Position numbers and translations under genes: made by a program | In this document: one piece after another, positions 36,841 through 47,679 of the stretch | How the letters are laid out: each line of letters starts with the position of its first letter | Position numbering within the stretch: position 1 is the first letter of the stretch | Notes under the pieces: model-generated | Databases searched by the model: none | Told to the model about the DNA's origin: nothing | The model's input: the letters and a program-made list of their open reading frames with translations, nothing else | From: Rhizophagus clarus | Taxonomy: Eukaryota > Glomeromycota > Glomeromycetes > Glomerales > Glomeraceae | Reading direction: 5' to 3' | Length of the DNA stretch: 64,000 nt | Assembly (NCBI GenBank): GCA_015698045.1 | Contig: BLAL01000060.1 | Coordinates: 126,501 to 190,500, forward strand

Positions 36841-37000
36841 TGTAAACGAATTATACAGATATAATAAAGCTTTAATAAACCAATCAAAATTCACTTCATA
36901 GTCACATGATAAACTTTTTATATATAAACTTTTTTTTACTGAAATTTGACAAAGTGACCCGGCCAGGTGACGAGAACTGAAAAATCAAATTTGTGTGGCC

Positions 37001-37150
37001 TTATAATAAATTTACAAATTTATTGATATGCTAATTTTTATTGGCTAATTTTTATTTTTTGTGATAAATTTTATTTATGTTAAACTAAAACTAAAAATTT
37101 ATACATTTATAATGTTTAATTTAGTTAAAGAATCATTCGTTTTAATTATT
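37001..37150. other. AT-rich spacer
   Basis: No feature recognised. Confidence 0.3.
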
Positions 37151-37640
37151 TATTACTGTAGAACGGGTAGTGGTAAATAAGTGACCAGAAAAAAAGGAAC
37201 AAAATAAAGAAGAGACAGAAAATAAAGATTGAAAACAAATTCAAAAATAAAGTGAACTTTTTTTTAGTAAAACGAATTTTTTTTTATTTATCAAATCAAT
37301 ACATTATTAATAACTCCAAATCTAATACTAAAGAAAAAATGTGATGAAATGTGACGAAATGATAACAAAGAAATAGTAGTAACCTTCCATTTTGTTCCTA
37401 ATGGATTTACAGAAATCAAAAGAAAAAATAAAAGAAAATGTAAGTATATCTGACATTACAATGACATTACAATAAAATACAACTAAGGAATGCTAACCTT
37501 TTTTGTTTTCTCCTATTATAAACTATTCAGAACTTAAAGAAAAAAAATGAAAAGTAAGTTTAAACGAAATTGTAACATACTAATAAATAAAAAAACAACT
37601 AACTTTTCATTTTTTCTTTTAATAGATTTCTGAACCCTAA
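37150..37640 (-). repeat. Possible intron-like array (minus strand)
   Basis: Recurring A-rich acceptor-like and AAACTTACTTTTC-type donor-like text on the minus strand, with short blocks such as that near 37620-37640. It is weaker than the arrays at 6 and 19 kb. Confidence 0.3.
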
Positions 37641-37895
37641 AGGAAAAGGAAGAGGAACAAAAGGAAGAAGGAGAAAGGGAAATGTGACAAGGATAAAGGA
37701 ATAGGAATGAAAGGAAAAGGGGAAAAGGAATGGGGACGAAAGATAGAAGAAGGGGAAAGGAAGGGATGAAGAGGAAGAGGAGGGAGATGAAAGATAGAAG
37801 GAGAAAAAGAAGGGAGACAAAAAATAGAAAAAGGGGAAAGAGACAAAAGGAATAGGGATAAAAGGAATGGGACAAAAGATAAGGAAAATGTAGCA
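37640..37895. repeat. Purine-rich (GGAAAAGGAA) tract
   Basis: About 250 bp of nearly pure A/G on the plus strand with a roughly 6-12 bp periodicity (GGAAAGG, GGGATGAAAGG). Minus-strand open frames here are artefacts of composition. Confidence 0.75.
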
Positions 37896-38272
37896 GCAAG
37901 AAAAAATAAAAAAAAAGAGAATATTTATTTATTAATTGTTAAAGATCGAGCAATACAACGTGAAGTAGACCCTAAACATGAAAAAAGTAATCAGGTACAG
38001 CATTGATAAAAAGTAATTTGGATAAGGGGGAACAAAAAATAAAAAGGGGAAATGTAGACGATGAGAAGACCTGGCTTAGCCAGATCTTCAAAATAAACTA
38101 TCTAAAAAAAAATTATACCTAAGAAACCTTTTGAGTTAAAACCAACTGGCATAGGGAGTGTAATTGACAATTTTGATCAAAGCAGAGTCCTAAAACCAGA
38201 AGTACCCAAGGGATGACAATTCATCCTACAAAAAAACCTAGTAGGATCATGTTAGTAAAGAGACCAGAAGCT

Positions 38273-38638
38273 TCAACAGTTCTGCTTTGCTGTTATAGCA
38301 TCCGGTGGTAGAACCCTTCTCAGATTTATTATTTCTTGACATTTTTTGCAAAAAGACTCCATTTGAGTTAGTGGCTTTTGAGGTTGCCTTGACAAAGAGC
38401 TGCCCCTCTTCTTCTTGTTGGATGATGGTGGAGGAGGAACAGTTTTAGACCAATGATGTTCTTCATTGTTGAGAGTAAATGAACCATGAGGTGTTTTCAC
38501 ATAGTCATCATATTTCTTGAAATACCCTAACAACAGCCTCTCTCCTTTATTCGTCCTTATCAATTTAAATGCTTTGATGTTTTGCGATTTCAAGAACATG
38601 ACTATTAGCACGGTCTCAGTAAAAAAAAAGAGAAACAT
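38273..38638 (-). CDS. Hypothetical protein, possibly a 3' exon
   Basis: An open frame of 121 codons with ordinary amino-acid composition, unlike the A/T-derived frames around it. Residues 1-13 derive from a T-rich stretch, so the real start is probably Met14 (38599), or this is an exon entered by splicing. Then come NIKAFKLIRTNKGERLLLGY and YDDYVKTPHGSFTLNNEE, a Pro/Ser/Lys/Arg-rich linker (SKTVPPPPSSNKKKRG) and a C-terminal SFCKKCQEIINLRRVLPPDA with one CxxC. I do not recognise the family. Intron-like text lies on both sides, so it may belong to the same phenomenon as the arrays. Confidence 0.35.
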   Translation of the reverse strand: MFLFFFTETVLIVMFLKSQNIKAFKLIRTNKGERLLLGYFKKYDDYVKTPHGSFTLNNEEHHWSKTVPPPPSSNKKKRGSSLSRQPQKPLTQMESFCKKCQEIINLRRVLPPDAITAKQNC

Positions 38639-38639
38639 T

Positions 38640-39190
38640 TTTTATTAAAAAAAATGAATCAGATCGATAAATCACATGATTTTTACTAATACCGAGTTAT
38701 TTGTTATAGTGATGAATTTTTTATAATGAACAAACCCCAACCAAAAAGAGAGAAGAAATCAGCCAAAATTTAAGAACAAATGCAAGTTAAAAAAAGAACT
38801 ACAAGTAAAAATGCAAGAGAAAATCCAGAAAGAAATTCATGAGAAAAACAGGAAAAAAATGTAAAAAAACCCATATCAAAAAGAAACCCAAGAAACCCAA
38901 AAAGAACATGAGCATAAATCCAAAAAGAAATCCAGGAGATCCAAGAAAAATCCAAGAAGAAACCTAATCAAAAAAAAGAAAAAAGACTGGTTAGTAGTTG
39001 TAAAAAAAAATAGATTTCTAAAATTCTGAATACCTGAAACTTACTGTTTATTAAGACATTGAAGAACCTACAAAAAAAGAAGAAATGGTTAATTAGTAAG
39101 AGATAAAACCAAATAAAAACAATGCTAAAAAACCTACAGTATTAAAAGGTCAAAGTCAAAACGTTAAAGGCAAAAGAAAAGTAATAGACC
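38640..39190 (-). repeat. Intron-like / micro-exon array (minus strand)
   Basis: The clearest block, 39045-39067 (23 nt), has TTTTTTTGTAG before it and GTAAGTTTCAGG after it on the minus strand. Other candidates lie near 38960 and 39130. A repeated word AAGAAATCCAAGA/AAAGAAACCCAAG fills 38820-38970. Confidence 0.4.
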
Positions 39191-39250
39191 AGTAGAGATG
39201 CTGTAATAAACAAATAATCTGTGAAATGTTTATACATGATTGAGTTTATA

Positions 39251-39395
39251 GCCCTGTTTATTTCTGTTCTGTTCTGTTCTGTTCCAATTTTAGTGTAATT
39301 AATTTTAGCCAATTAAAAAATGGCATGAATTGAGTAGAAAAATTGGGTTTGATCTAAATTGGAACAGAACAGAACAGAACAGAAATGAACAGGGC
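39251..39395. mobile_element. 145-bp palindromic MITE with (TTCTG)n arms
   Basis: Left arm GCCCTGTTTATTTCTG plus four tandem TTCTG pentamers and TTCCAATTT; the right arm is its near-exact inverse (about 40 bp, one mismatch). TTATA at 39246-39250 and 39396-39400 is a likely 5-bp duplication. The element would fold into a long hairpin if transcribed. Confidence 0.8.
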
Positions 39396-39400
39396 TTATA

Positions 39401-39872
39401 TTTGATTACATGATAGTGAAAATCACCTGGTAAATAATAATTTTCTCATATAAAAATTACCAGGTTAAATCATCCCGGTTAAATCACCCTGGGTTAAAAT
39501 TAGTCTTATACTATTTAGTAATGCTATATCAAAAAATAAAAACAAGTTATTTTTAAAAGCTACATATATGAATATTTAAATTCAATTATTTTAACCATTG
39601 TAAGTTAGCTGAATATTTAATGTTCAATTACAAACCAAATTTATTTATGTAAAATAAATAACTTTACATATACTTTATAATTCAGTGTTGAACAGTATAA
39701 AAATAATAAATAATAATGAATAATAAAATATTTAATGGAAAATCAAACTTATGTTTACTTTTCTGATTGTTTGCTCGCATTTTAAAATTGATTTATTGCT
39801 CACTAATTAATTTAAAATTTTCAACAGTTAATAAATTAATCAATTAAAAAAAGATTCTTAAATGAATATAAC
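39401..39872. other. 3' flank of the kinase gene
   Basis: GGTTAAATCACCC-type words at 39460-39500 resemble 33541-33575. The remaining 370 bp is AT-rich with AATAAA-like signals (for example near 39708 and 39650 on the plus strand, TTTATT on the minus strand) that may serve termination. No other gene seen. Confidence 0.35.
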
Positions 39873-42800
39873 TTACTTTGTAAAATCAATAACTTCTACT
39901 GAGCTAATATTACTAAGATCTTTTGTAAATGGATTAAGTAATCGAGAAGTATAACAAGCTTGTGGATGAGTAGTTGACTGATCATTTTCAATAGATAAAA
40001 TATTTGCTTTTCTATATTCTTCTGCTTCTTCAAATTGCTTCTTAAACTCACTATTAAATAATATTTTTCCAGCATATCCTTTAATAGAATAATAAAATGA
40101 TGTGATTAATTCTTCTATCTTACTAGCAATCGGTCTATTTTCTGGATTTGAATCCAAACACTTTTTCATTAGATTAATATAACATTTTGGAACTCCTTTT
40201 TCACTTATTTCAGGTATAATTCCATTACATATATTTACTGCTAAAGTATTATCATGAGCACATTTGGCAAATGGTTGTTTTCCAGTTGCTACAAAATACA
40301 TAATCATACCAAAACTATATATATCTGCTGCTTGAGTATATGATTTACCTCTTAATACTTCAGGAGCTACATAAGGCATGACTCCATAGATTTTTGTTTC
40401 ATCTATATTATCAACTTCTCCACATAATCCCATATCTGAAATACATACTTGATTAAAATTAGAATGAAAACTGTCAAAAGTAACTATGTAATTTAATATT
40501 AATATATTCCCTATATGAAAATCATGATGAACCATTTTATCATCATGAATTTTTTTAAGACCTTCAATTAGATATTGCAAAATAATAATTCTTTTCTTCC
40601 AATTACAATTTTTAAAAAAATATTTATAATTATCAAAACTTCCTTTATCCACATATTGAAGAACCATAATATAGTCTTTTGTAACTGGATCTTGAGATAT
40701 TCCATATATTTTAAGAATTGAATTGCCTTGACTAATAGAATATGCTTTAACCTATTAAATATAAAATGTTATTATATTGTAAAATAAATAATTTTTTAAA
40801 AAAAAATCTTTCTACCTCATTTAAAAATTTGTTAGTAATATTTTGTGAATTATATAAACACTTTAAGGCAACTTTCATATTAGGTCTCCTATAGTATTCT
40901 TGCTTTTTCTTTTCATATTGTAATGGACCATCTATCCATATGGCTGAATATACTGTGGCAAAACCACCTTTTCCTACTTCCTTAATATTAATAAATTGAT
41001 CATATGGTATCCATTCAACTATTACATCATTATGTAATTCAATTTTTGATCGCATTTCTTGAATGAAATTGTTAATCTTTTCATTTTCAATAGTTTTATA
41101 TAATAAATTATTTGCATTATTTATATGACATGATTTACACCATTTTCTGTTTATATTTTTATTTTTATATATACTTCCGCAGTTTTCACAATAAAAATCT
41201 TGAAGAATTATAATAAAATCTTTTGTATTTGGATCTTGAGATATTCCATATATTTTATTGTCAACCTTAATAAGAAAATATAATTAAATATAAAAAAGTT
41301 ATCATTATATTTAAAAGTATTAAAGATAGTTAAATGTAAATTAAATTAGAAATTTCATACCTCATTTAAAAATTCATTGATATTAATTTGTGAATTATAT
41401 ATACATTTTAATGTAACTTTTCTGTTGGGTATCCTTTTATATTCTTCTTTGTACCTTTTGTATTCTAATGGACCATTCATCCATATTGCTGAATAAATTG
41501 CTGTAGAATCATTTTTAATTATTTCTTTGATATCATTAAACTGATTATATGGTATCCATTCAACTATAATATCACTATATTTACTAATTTTTAATTGTGT
41601 TTCTTTAATGAGTTCATCAATTTTCTCGTTTCCACTAGTCCAATTTGAAAAATTTTGCTTTATTTGACATGGTTTACACCATTTATAATATAAATCTCCA
41701 TATAAGTTGCCACATTTTTCACAACAATCTTGAAGAACAAGAATGTAATTTTTTATATCTGGATGTTGGGATACCCCACATATTTTAATTTTATTTGTAT
41801 CACCACTTTTAATTGAATATAACTTAACCTAAAATATAAAAAGTTACTATTATAAAATTTATAATACTGTAACTAAATTATAGAAGTTAAAATTTCATAC
41901 CTCATCTAATAATTCGCTAATCATATCTTGTGAATTAACTAAACATTTTAAAGAAACTTCTTTATTGGATAACCTTTCATATTCTTGTTTATTCTTCTCA
42001 TATTTTAATGGACCATTTATCCATATTGCCATATATTGTATTGAAGAATCATGTTTACCTATTTCTTTAATACTATTAAACTGGTTATATGGTATCCATT
42101 CAACTATTATATCATTATATGATTCAATTTTTGATTGCATTTCTTGAATATAATTATCAATCTCTTTATTTCCACTAGTCCAGTTTGCAAAATTTTGCTT
42201 TAAATTATTTATTTGACATGGTTCACACCATTTATCATATATATTCGTATATTGATTACCATATTTTTTACAAAAATGATCTTGAAGAACAATAATATAA
42301 TCTTTTGTATCTGGATGTTGAGATATTCCATTTATTTTATCAATCGAATATGATTTAGCCTATTAAAGTATAAAAGTTATTATGATATAAATTATATCAA
42401 ATCAAATTATAAAGAAATTTTATACCTCACTTAAAAGTTCACCAATCATATTTTGAGAATTATATAAACATTTTAAAGTGACTTCTTTATTGGCTTTTTT
42501 CCTTTTATATTGCAATGGACAATTTATCCATACTGCTGAATGCATTGAAGCAGAATTACATTTGCTTATTTCTGTAATATTTTTAAACTCGTTATATGGT
42601 ATCCATTCAATTTTTAATTGCATTTCTTGAATATAATTATCAATTTTTTCATTTCCACTGGTCCAGTTTGCAAAATCATCTATTTTACATGGTTTACACC
42701 ATTTATCATTATTACAAAAACAATTTCGAAAAACTAATAAATATTCTTTTGTATCTGGGTTTTTAGATATTCCATATACTTTTTTTATATTGGTAAAATT

Positions 42801-44389
42801 ATCTTCAACAAAATACGATCTAACCTGTTAGAATATAGAAAAAAGTTATTATAATAATAATAAAGGTACTTGAATTATAAAGAAATTAAAAATTTTATAC
42901 TTTATTCAAAAATTCATTGGTAATGGTTTGTAAATTGCCTAGACGTATTAAGGCAACTTTTACATTAGATAACCTTTCATATTCATGTTTTTTTCTTTCA
43001 TATTGTAATGGACCATTTACCCACATTGCCGTATATTGTGTGGAAGAATTACTTATTTCTTTAATATTAATAAATTGGTCATACGGTATCCATTCAACTA
43101 TTATATCATAATATGATTCAATTTTTAATTGTATTTCTTGAATAAATTTATCAATTATCTCTTCTCCACTAGTCCAGTTTGCAAAATCTTGCTTTAAGTA
43201 ATTTATCTGACATGGTTCACACCACTTGCCATAGATATTTGTATATTGATTACCACAATTTCTACAATAAAAATCTCGAAAAACTAAAACATAATCATTT
43301 GTATCTGGATTCCGGGATATCCCGTATATTTGTTTAACCTGTTAAAATGCAAAAAAAAGGTATAATAATAGCAATAAACTACTTAAAGTAGATTACAGAA
43401 AAATTAAAAATTTGTACCTTATGTAAAATTTTATTGATAATATTATTTGAATTGTGTAAGAATTCCAAAGCAACTTTTTCATTAGGCACCCTTTCCCATT
43501 TAGTATTATAATTATATTTTAACGGACCATCCAACCATATTGCTGAATATAGTATAACAGAATCACTTTTAATTTGTTTGATATCATTGAACTGGTTATA
43601 TGGTATCCATTCAACTATTATACCCTCATAATCAATTTTTAATTGCATTTTTTGAATGAATTCATCAATTATCTCATTTCCACTAGTCCAATTTACAAAA
43701 TTTTGCTTTAGATTGTTTATTTGACATGGTTCACACCATTTATAATATAAATCCGTATATGTATTACCACATTTTTCACAACGGTAATCATTAAGAACCA
43801 TAATATAGTCTTTTGTATTTGGATCTTGAGATATCCCATATATAATTCCATCTGTACGATCTTCATTAATAATATATGGCTTAGCCTATCAAAATATGAA
43901 AAGTTTAATAATAATATCTTAAATTGAATAATAACGATAAAGAAATCAAAATTTTCATACCTCATTTAAAATAAATTCATTGACGTTATTTTGTGAATTA
44001 TCCAAACATTTTAAAATGACTTTTTCATTAGACATCCTTTTGTGTTCTTTATCATAACTATCATTATAACTACCATCAGAATAATAAATATCATTATATT
44101 TTAATGGGCCATCCAACCATATTGCTGAATAAAGTGTAGTAAAATCAACTTTAGCTATTTCTTTGATATCATTAAACTGGTTATATGGTATCCATTCAAC
44201 TATTATATCCCTATATTTACTAATTTTTAATTGCGTTTCCTTAATGAGATCATCAATTTTCTCGTTTCCACTAGTCCAATTTATAAAATTTTTTTTTAAT
44301 TTGTTTATTTGACATCTTTTACACCATTTAATATGTGGATATTCATCTATATCTATACCATAATCACAATTTTCGCATAGATATGTCAT
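39873..44389 (-). CDS. Multi-module protein kinase: seven zinc-ribbon/N-lobe repeats and one catalytic C-lobe
   Basis: Eight exons: 44389-43961, 43885-43418, 43338-42901, 42824-42426, 42359-41901, 41828-41361, 41265-40816 and 40751-39873. All are multiples of three, joined in phase 0 by 64-95 nt introns, giving about 1,329 residues with no stop. Seven modules each carry a zinc ribbon (CxxC...WCxPC), an NWTSGNE linker and EWIPYNQF followed by kinase strands to the C-helix. Each internal exon starts with C-helix to beta-5 (YGISQDPNTKDYIMVL) and runs straight into the next ribbon. Only module 7 keeps the glycine loop (GKGGFATV, residue 985) and is followed by the C-lobe: HHDFHIGN (catalytic Asp about 1114), DMG (about 1143), APE. 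Ribbon ligands are lost in modules 4 and 5, and the beta-3 Lys in 2 and 3. Known single-module relatives are tyrosine-kinase-like Glomeromycotina kinases. I infer one active kinase with six scaffold N-lobes. An earlier in-frame ATG (44458) is unlikely because it would add a poly-Phe/Lys stretch. Confidence 0.88.
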
Positions 44390-44404
44390 TGTGAATTCGA
44401 AGCG

Positions 44405-44440
44405 TAAAATTTTTTTTTTTTTAAAAAAAAAAAAAAACGA
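44405..44440. other. T-run/A-run hairpin in the kinase leader
   Basis: A run of about 14 T followed directly by about 15 A lies 20-50 bp upstream of the chosen kinase ATG. It forms a perfect A-T hairpin or nucleosome-excluding element in the promoter or 5' leader. Confidence 0.4.
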
Positions 44441-44459
44441 CGATATTATGATCGACACC

Positions 44460-46530
44460 CCATTTTAATAGGTCAGGAGATCGACACATTTGTTTCAGCA
44501 TTATTGTTATGTAATGACGCCCGCATTTAAAAGGAAAGTTCCATGATCTTTGACTCGGGTTCTATCATAACGCCAATGCTAGATAAGTACTAACGCATTT
44601 TGCCAAGAAAATTTGGCAAAAAAAAATTCATGTGAACAAATAATAAACATGTGACTCAACATTGCGAGTTTAATAATAAATATAAAGACAACGGATTATA
44701 ATAATAAGCAATAACGTTTTGAGAATACAAAATTCTAAATTATTCCTAACATTTATCCTTTGAATTTTAATTTTCGCTAGTATATATGTGATTAACTAAT
44801 AACTTTTTATAATTCATTCAGTCATTCGGTTAGCCATATCATACAGTTGACGTAAATTTTGGTATCTATTATTTGTAGGATATTGTCTAATAGGTATAAA
44901 AAAAAATGATAGGAATTTCCTTAATTTCCATAAATAAAATGTAATAAAGGAAATATTTTATATTAAGAATACTACAAGATACCGTATATATTGTTTATAA
45001 CTTCTTTATTTGCTAAGTAATAATTTTAGTAAAAGTAAATAGCAAAACAATCACACATCTTTGAATGAACCATTTTGAAAAATGTTAAGAAATTAATACA
45101 GCTAAAATCTACTTTAAGATGCGCCTGATATAACGAACCTTCCTGTTTTTCACTCCAAATTCATTATTAGATTATAGCGAAGAATTTAAAGAATTATTTA
45201 ACTGGGATTCAATATTTGTTAGGTTAGATTTCGCGCGATGAGAAAAATCTGGTATAAAGATTTAAGAGAGTTCGTTATACAGTATCGAGGATCGATTGTA
45301 AATTTAAATTTTTTTTTTTTTGTATATTAAATTATTTAATTATCCATTAAAATAATTGCGTAATCATCAATAACTAACTCGTTGAGCTTTAATATTTTAA
45401 AAAAAAAGCAAATTCTAACAATTCTTATAGAAATTTACTCAATTTTTAAAATAGCAAATATTAACGACCATTTTTCTTTTAGAATATCCAGAGATTCTTA
45501 TTGTAAAGGTCATCTATAAAAATATTAATATATTCAAATAACCGGGCACATAAATTATATTGGTATAACTCTTGTTTTTAACCTTGGCAACTTTTTATTA
45601 AAGTCATTTAGTTCGATTATTAGGACAGGCTTCTTTAAACTATAACTTTTAAGTTATATCATAAGTCATAACTAGTCACTAGTAGATATACAATGTGAGC
45701 TTTGTTGCTTTGTAATTGGTTAAACTTTATAAAATCAAACGTTTTATTATTGAAAAAATGTTTATTCACGATAATTTTCTAATTAATAAGAATCATAATA
45801 AATAAATAACGTAATGAAAAGAGTATAATACCTTAGCAAATTGTTGATCCAGAAATGTGATCACTTACCTCCAATAAGTGACTTACCCTAAAAAGGTCAG
45901 AGAACAAATATTATTAATAATTCTTTTTAAAAAATCATCTCAAAAATCGGAAATTCGTACAATTATAAAATATCGTGATGGTGAGATATAATATTTAACT
46001 AACCAAAAGTGGATACATAATTTTACCTTATACGGTGAATACAGAAAAGACTATGTTGATAACCTGCAGGATAATTTATTTTTCATTATTGCGTCAAAGT
46101 TCACACAGTGGCGAATAGAAATTGTCATTTATTTATAAATTCGTTGTATATTCGAAAACCAAAAATGTATTGTATTATTGGAATTGTCAAGTTATTTTCA
46201 AATAATATATTTAATATATAATTAATTAATTATTTATTTATAGATTTCTTCTTTCACTTATTTTATTGGTTATTTTATTATAATATCTCTATTTTATTTT
46301 CACCTTTTATTATTCTAATTGTGGTTAAATTTTTATTTTTTTTTTCTGTATTTACAGTTTCCATTTTTTATATTTTTACGTAGTCATTTTTTCAGAATCA
46401 GAATTAATGAATAAATATCATTATTTATTTATCTATTTATACACGTTTGCTCCATTTTTACACTGAATTAATAGTTTAAATTCTTATAAAAATTGAAGAA
46501 AAAAAAAGTGGAAAACAAAAAAAAAAGATA
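44460..46530. other. AT-rich intergenic DNA upstream of the kinase
   Basis: No gene seen. The 130 bp nearest the kinase are GC-richer and likely hold its promoter, though no clear TATA box was identified. Confidence 0.35.
45123..45300. mobile_element. Possible pogo-like MITE
   Basis: TGATATAACGAACCTTC at the left and, inverted, CTCGATACTGTATAACGAAC at the right resemble pogo/Tigger-type ends with a TATAACGAAC core. The match is imperfect and target TA sites are uncertain. Confidence 0.3.
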
Positions 46531-46533
46531 AAT

Positions 46534-46677
46534 ATGGATTTGGAGAAACTTGGTGAACGTGAAATTCTTCTAATCTTAAATCCTATTCGATTTAAATTGC
46601 TTGATAAAGTTAAAAATGAGTTTCTGATGAAATATGATAAGAAAATTCCGTTTTCTTGTGTAATTGAAGTACATTAA
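46534..46677 (+). CDS. Small open frame, 47 codons
   Basis: MDLEKLGEREILLILNPIRF and the following LLDKVKNEFLMKYDKKIPFS look like genuine protein composition. An A-rich leader (AAAAAAAAAGATAAAT) precedes the ATG. The frame ends VIEVH-TAA; GTACATTAA at the end could instead be a splice donor, but no downstream exon was found. Family unknown. Confidence 0.35.
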   Translation: MDLEKLGEREILLILNPIRFKLLDKVKNEFLMKYDKKIPFSCVIEVH

Positions 46678-46697
46678 AATATTTGAAATATTAACTG

Positions 46698-47042
46698 TCA
46701 ATAATGTTTATTTAATTCAGTAATGCTTCTTTTATTCACATCCTTATCTATAATAAGAGACCAATCATAAATACTCCCAGTAGCCTGTTTGATATTTTTA
46801 AAATGATCATTTGATTTGAGAATATATAGTTCAAGTTCAGTTAAACTATCAAATGACATTAATATTTCCTTATTATTGGTAGAAGTAAAAATAACTGAAA
46901 GGTTTTAATATCATAAATATCTTTAATCTAATTCAAAAAAATTATATTCAGTTAAATCAAAAAAGAATTTATTATAACATTTTATAATAAGAATAATAAA
47001 CCTTACATTTATGTGTAAATTCTACATCTTTATAGGTTCTAT

Positions 47043-47078
<36 letters not shown>

Positions 47079-47679
47079 AAACAATATATCTAGTTGTTTG
47101 ATATATTGTTTTTTATAAAGCTGTTGTAAAGATATATTTATGTAATCTTTAAAAGTTACAGCTACAAGCATAAATGAGTTGTTATAAAATAGTTTGAATT
47201 ACAATTATATAATTAAAAAATATGATCAGCTAGACTTACTTTGACTCAATATCTTTAGACTATCCAGCATTTGCAAAATAGTTAAATATGGAATATAGAT
47301 AATAACATGAATAAACTCTTTAAAAGATTGTTCTCTGTTGTTCTGTCTAGTAATTACCAATAATTCCTTCAAGCATTTTTAAATTTTTGCTATCTGAGGT
47401 AAAGCTTGAAAATTTTTTTCTCATCACTTAATCAATCAATACCTGCCAAAGTGTTAACTGATTAGCCTCAATATCATTGAAAATATCCTTTCCTGCTTCT
47501 TTAATTTTTTTTTTTAATACCTTTTTTAAATTTTTCAACAGAATTTTCTGTGTTGCCAATAATAGTAAATTCATAATTTTCTTCACTTTTTTGAATGTAA
47601 AAAAGTTAAGAAAAATATCAACCATCATAGCAATTGATTTTTGTACTAAATATGAATGAACAAAAAAAAAAGGTAACAA
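46698..47679 (-). pseudogene. Crinkler (CRN)-like N-terminal relic
   Basis: The upstream exon (47679 to about 47447) ends KDIFNDIEANQLTLWQ at a GTATTG donor. F-x-D/N-I-x-A-x-x-L-x-LW-x-V is the signature at the end of the ubiquitin-like N-domain of Crinkler proteins. The next open piece (about 47370-47245) has EQSFKEFIHVIIYIP, as expected after that domain, and ends at GTAAGT. A last pair of exons gives RTYKDVEFTHK and, after a GTAAGG...TTTCAG intron, FTSTNNKEILMSFDSLTELE, ending in TGA at 46698-46700. A frameshift near 47545 moves an IIGNTENSVEKF segment out of frame. I infer a decayed gene; assignment of the last exons to the same gene is uncertain. Confidence 0.4.
47049..47076. repeat. (TA)n microsatellite
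   Basis: About 14 uninterrupted TA/AT dinucleotides inside the presumed intron region of the CRN-like relic. Confidence 0.9.

Larger units (their letters stand above)
33583..37000 (+). mobile_element. TIR element (GGCCACAC ends, TTA duplication) carrying a CW-zinc-finger gene
   Basis: Left end GGCCACACAAATTCGATTTT (33583) and the inverse of the right end, GGCCACACAAATTTGATTTT (37000), match over about 27 bp, continuing TTCAGTTC. Both sides are flanked by TTA (33580-33582 and 37001-37003), a 3-bp duplication as in PIF/Harbinger elements. It contains the broken gene at 35640-36840 and a nested CCCTA element at 33882-35564. Without the latter it would be about 1.7 kb. Confidence 0.75.

Noticed and set aside
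36663..36887. Minus-strand 74-codon frame
   Set aside because: It is antisense to the zinc-finger pseudogene, whose plus-strand Cys motifs are clear.
37534..37899. Minus-strand frames of 69-121 codons
   Set aside because: They are the complement of a GGAAAAGG purine tract and have no domain content.
42917..43111. Plus-strand frame within the kinase region (also 41965-42147)
   Set aside because: Both are antisense shadows of kinase exons that are open on the minus strand.
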